From Hyphomicrobiales bacterium (GTDB lineage Bacteria > Pseudomonadota > Alphaproteobacteria > Rhizobiales > Devosiaceae): a stretch of DNA of 25,888 nucleotides. Below the pieces are notes generated by a model, which had not been told where the DNA came from, searched no databases, and saw nothing but the letters and a program-made list of their open reading frames with translations. This document shows positions 24,120 through 25,888 of this stretch, piece by piece; position 1 is the first letter of the stretch; every line of letters begins with the position of its first letter. Both the position numbers and the translations under genes were made by a program. The DNA is taken from positions 1 through 25,888 of the forward strand of contig JALSJY010000044.1 in the NCBI GenBank assembly GCA_026989045.1, given 5' to 3'.

Positions 24120-24915
24120 CTATATTTCGCTCTCATATTGGGATTTGGCATTAGGAGCAATTTTCATTTTAATCAATGGAGTTATTTCTATTGCCTTTAG
24201 GCTTGGCCTAGCAAAAAAACTATTCATTGTAGCTTTAAGAATGGTGGTGCAACTATCCATTGTTGCGCTTTTGCTTAAAGCGATTTTTGCTATTTCCTCG
24301 CCTTGGCTAACTTTGCTTGTGGCTTTAGCCATGGGCTTATTTGCAGGGCGTGAAATTTATGCCCGTCAAGATAAAAAATTATCAGGGCTTTGGGGCTATT
24401 CCATTGGCGCTGGCTCTATGATGATTGCAGGAATATTGGTGACAACCATAGCCCTTACCACGCAAATTCAACCAGACCCTTGGTATAAGCCGCAATTTGC
24501 CTTGCCACTATTTGGAATGATTTTAGGTAATACTATGACTGGGGTTTCCCTAGCCTTAGACAATTTAACCACCACGTTAAATAGAGAGCAAAAGGCAGTT
24601 GAAGCATTATTATTGTTAGGTAAAACACGCTGGCAAGCAATGCTTCCCTTTGTTAGAGGTGCGCTTAGGGCAGGTTTTATGCCAATCATTAACGCAATGG
24701 CGGCAATGGGAATTGTATCGCTCCCTGGTATGATGACAGGGCAGATATTGTCGGGTGTTGATCCAGCAGAAGCGGTGAAATATCAAATATTGATTTTATT
24801 GCTCATAGGCGGCGCAACGGGTCTTGGAGTAATCGGTGCAACATTGGCTAGCGCATATCGACTTAGTGATGATCGAGATAGATTGCGACTTGATAGATTA
24901 AAAACAACAAAATAA
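24112..24915 (+). CDS. FetB-like ABC permease (UPF0014 family, putative metal exporter)
   Basis: A 267-residue inner-membrane protein with about seven hydrophobic helices, matching the FetB/YbbM (UPF0014) family. Family-typical segments are AMGLFAGREIYARQ (about 73-86), FGMILGNTMTGVSLALDNL (about 134-152), EALLLLGKTRWQA (the coupling helix toward the ATPase) and INAMAAMGIVSLPGMMTGQILSG. E. coli FetAB reduces iron overload and oxidative stress, and plant STAR1/2-like relatives move other substrates, so metal export is an inference. It overlaps the ATPase by 8 nt, so the two form one unit. A CueR-type promoter begins 5 bp after its stop, so the downstream ATPase is controlled independently. Confidence 0.88.
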   Translation: MIDYISLSYWDLALGAIFILINGVISIAFRLGLAKKLFIVALRMVVQLSIVALLLKAIFAISSPWLTLLVALAMGLFAGREIYARQDKKLSGLWGYSIGAGSMMIAGILVTTIALTTQIQPDPWYKPQFALPLFGMILGNTMTGVSLALDNLTTTLNREQKAVEALLLLGKTRWQAMLPFVRGALRAGFMPIINAMAAMGIVSLPGMMTGQILSGVDPAEAVKYQILILLLIGGATGLGVIGATLASAYRLSDDRDRLRLDRLKTTK

Positions 24916-24919
24916 TCGC

Positions 24920-24950
24920 TTGACCTTCCAGTTACTGGAAGTCCTATGAA
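24920..24950 (+). promoter_or_regulatory. MerR/CueR-type metal-responsive promoter
   Basis: TTGACC (24920-24925) and TATGAA (24945-24950) are separated by 19 bp, the over-long spacer that MerR-family activators correct by twisting DNA. The spacer holds the dyad CTTCCAG-tta-CTGGAAG (24925-24941), which matches the CueR/HmrR pattern (ACCTTCC...GGAAG). The transcript would begin about 25 nt before the ATPase ATG. No merR-family gene is in the window. Confidence 0.88.
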
Positions 24951-24979
24951 TGTTCCAAAATTAAATTTGGAGTATAATC

Positions 24980-25888
24980 ATGGACAATGATGATTGCTGT
25001 TCAAGCGAAAAACAAGAAAAAGATAGCTGCTGTTCTGGTGAGAACAAAAATTCAAAACAACATAAGCATAAACATGATGGCTCTTGTTGTTCTGGCAATC
25101 ATGGTGAAGAGTCTAGGAGTGATGCAAAAGCTGGCGGCGATGGAGTTGTTATTGACCCTGTTTGTGGTATGTCTGTAAAACTCAATGCTGGCAAAATGAG
25201 TGCTGATTATGAAGGAAAAACCTATCATTTTTGCAACCCAAAATGCCATGCAAAATTTGTTGCTGATCCTTATTTTTATGCCTCTGGCAACAATAAAAAC
25301 AAGAAAAAAGACGACAATAAAAATGCTCTTTATACCTGCCCGATGGATCCAGAAATTGTGCAAGAAGGGCCGGGAACTTGTCCGATTTGCGGCATGGCGC
25401 TTGAACCTATGTCTGGTGCATCGGACGAGCCGAACCATGAGTTAATTGATTTTACTCGGCGTTTTTGGGTTAGTGCGGCAGCTGCAATTCCTTTGCTTAT
25501 TTTAACTATGGGGCAGTTTGTTGGTCTGCCAGTTCGTGAATGGATTGGTGAGCAATATGTAATTTATATTGAATTTCTCCTAGCAACCCCTGTTGTTCTT
25601 TGGGCGGCACAGCCGTTTTTTGCTCGTGGTTGGAGTTCGATAAAAACTACTAATTATAATATGTGGACACTGATAATGCTCGGGGTTGGGGCAGCTTATG
25701 CTTATAGCGTTGTTGCAACATTTTTCCCAGACCTATTCCCCACCTCCCTTAAAATGGCAACGGGTCACATGCCTGTTTATTTTGAAGCAGCAGCGGTGAT
25801 TATTGCTTTGGTGTTTTTGGGTCAGGTGCTTGAACTTCGTGCAAGAGAAAAAACAGGCAATGCAATTAAAGCCTTGCTTGATTTAGCT
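24980..25888 (+). CDS. Copper-type P1B ATPase with YHS and heavy-metal-binding domains (N-terminal part, runs off the window)
   Basis: The first 303 codons of a heavy-metal P1B ATPase; the phosphorylation and ATP domains lie beyond the right edge. The start is the ATG at 24980 behind GGAG (24969-24972). Residues 1-50 are polar with three Cys-Cys-Ser motifs (6-8, 17-19, 36-38) and a His-rich HKHKH (28-32). A YHS domain follows (57-100: DPVCGMSV, then YHFCNPKCHAKF), then a heavy-metal-binding domain (118-143: YTCPMDP, then GTCPICGMALEP). Membrane helices begin near 162, and MWTLIMLGVGAAYAYS and GQVLELRAREKTGNAI are typical of CopA-like pumps. Because the CueR-type promoter is in front, copper (Cu+) export is the best guess; silver or another soft metal is possible. 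Confidence 0.92.
   Translation, partial: MDNDDCCSSEKQEKDSCCSGENKNSKQHKHKHDGSCCSGNHGEESRSDAKAGGDGVVIDPVCGMSVKLNAGKMSADYEGKTYHFCNPKCHAKFVADPYFYASGNNKNKKKDDNKNALYTCPMDPEIVQEGPGTCPICGMALEPMSGASDEPNHELIDFTRRFWVSAAAAIPLLILTMGQFVGLPVREWIGEQYVIYIEFLLATPVVLWAAQPFFARGWSSIKTTNYNMWTLIMLGVGAAYAYSVVATFFPDLFPTSLKMATGHMPVYFEAAAVIIALVFLGQVLELRAREKTGNAIKALLDLA

Noticed and set aside
25052..25438. 128-codon minus-strand frame at the right end
   Set aside because: It overlaps the YHS and metal-binding region of the P1B ATPase, whose CPMDP and CPICGM motifs prove the plus-strand frame.
1..25888. CRISPR arrays, tRNA or rRNA genes, insertion sequences, integrase genes
   Set aside because: I saw no regularly spaced repeats, cloverleaf sequences, transposase motifs or paired terminal repeats on reading both strands; a dedicated search could still find short RNAs.

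Overview
This window looks like chromosomal DNA of an AT-rich alphaproteobacterium, most likely in or near the Hyphomicrobiales (Rhizobiales). The reasons are a GcrA-type cell-cycle regulator beside argD-argF-hslO, a complete phoR-pstSCAB-phoU-phoB cluster, an alphaproteobacterial-type PstA with a long periplasmic insert, a long two-domain dCTP deaminase, and MetZ rather than MetB. The genus cannot be named from sequence alone. Nearly all of it reads as compact core genome, with many 1-14 nt overlaps and several tail-to-tail gene pairs separated by only 4-35 nt.

Layout. Positions 1-1061 (minus): the start of an N-formylglutamate amidohydrolase-like gene overlapping ppk2, a polyphosphate kinase 2. 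Positions 1176-9082 (plus): the phosphate regulon, with sensor kinase phoR, a triple-repeat Pho box, pstS, a strong intercistronic hairpin, pstC, pstA, pstB, phoU and phoB. Positions 9118-9669 (minus): gcrA, followed by a 438-bp divergent control region with a perfect CtrA-type site. Positions 10108-13233 (plus): argD-argF-hslO (arginine synthesis plus the redox chaperone Hsp33). Positions 13321-17840 (plus): an RND efflux adaptor and pump. Positions 17847-18795 (minus): a RES/Xre (MbcT/MbcA-type) toxin-antitoxin cassette with its own promoter, the one clearly accessory element. Then trkH (minus), a CDP-alcohol phosphatidyltransferase (plus), metZ (minus), dcd (plus), a FetA/FetB-type ABC pair (plus), and the first 303 codons of a copper-type P1B ATPase behind a textbook MerR/CueR-type promoter.

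How the genes work together. PstSCAB imports phosphate; PhoU and PhoR read transporter state; PhoB should activate pstS through the Pho box; PPK2 on the divergent side can store or mobilise polyphosphate. The right end groups metal-handling genes: the FetAB-like exporter and the copper ATPase. I see no wholly novel system. The most useful non-routine observations are the apparent ATT start (or one-base frameshift) of the fetA-like gene, the CtrA/GANTC/DnaA-like architecture upstream of gcrA, the re-assigned antitoxin start with its promoter and repeated operator, the CueR-type promoter before a Cys-Cys/His-rich ATPase N-terminus, and the large coiled-coil insert of PstA.
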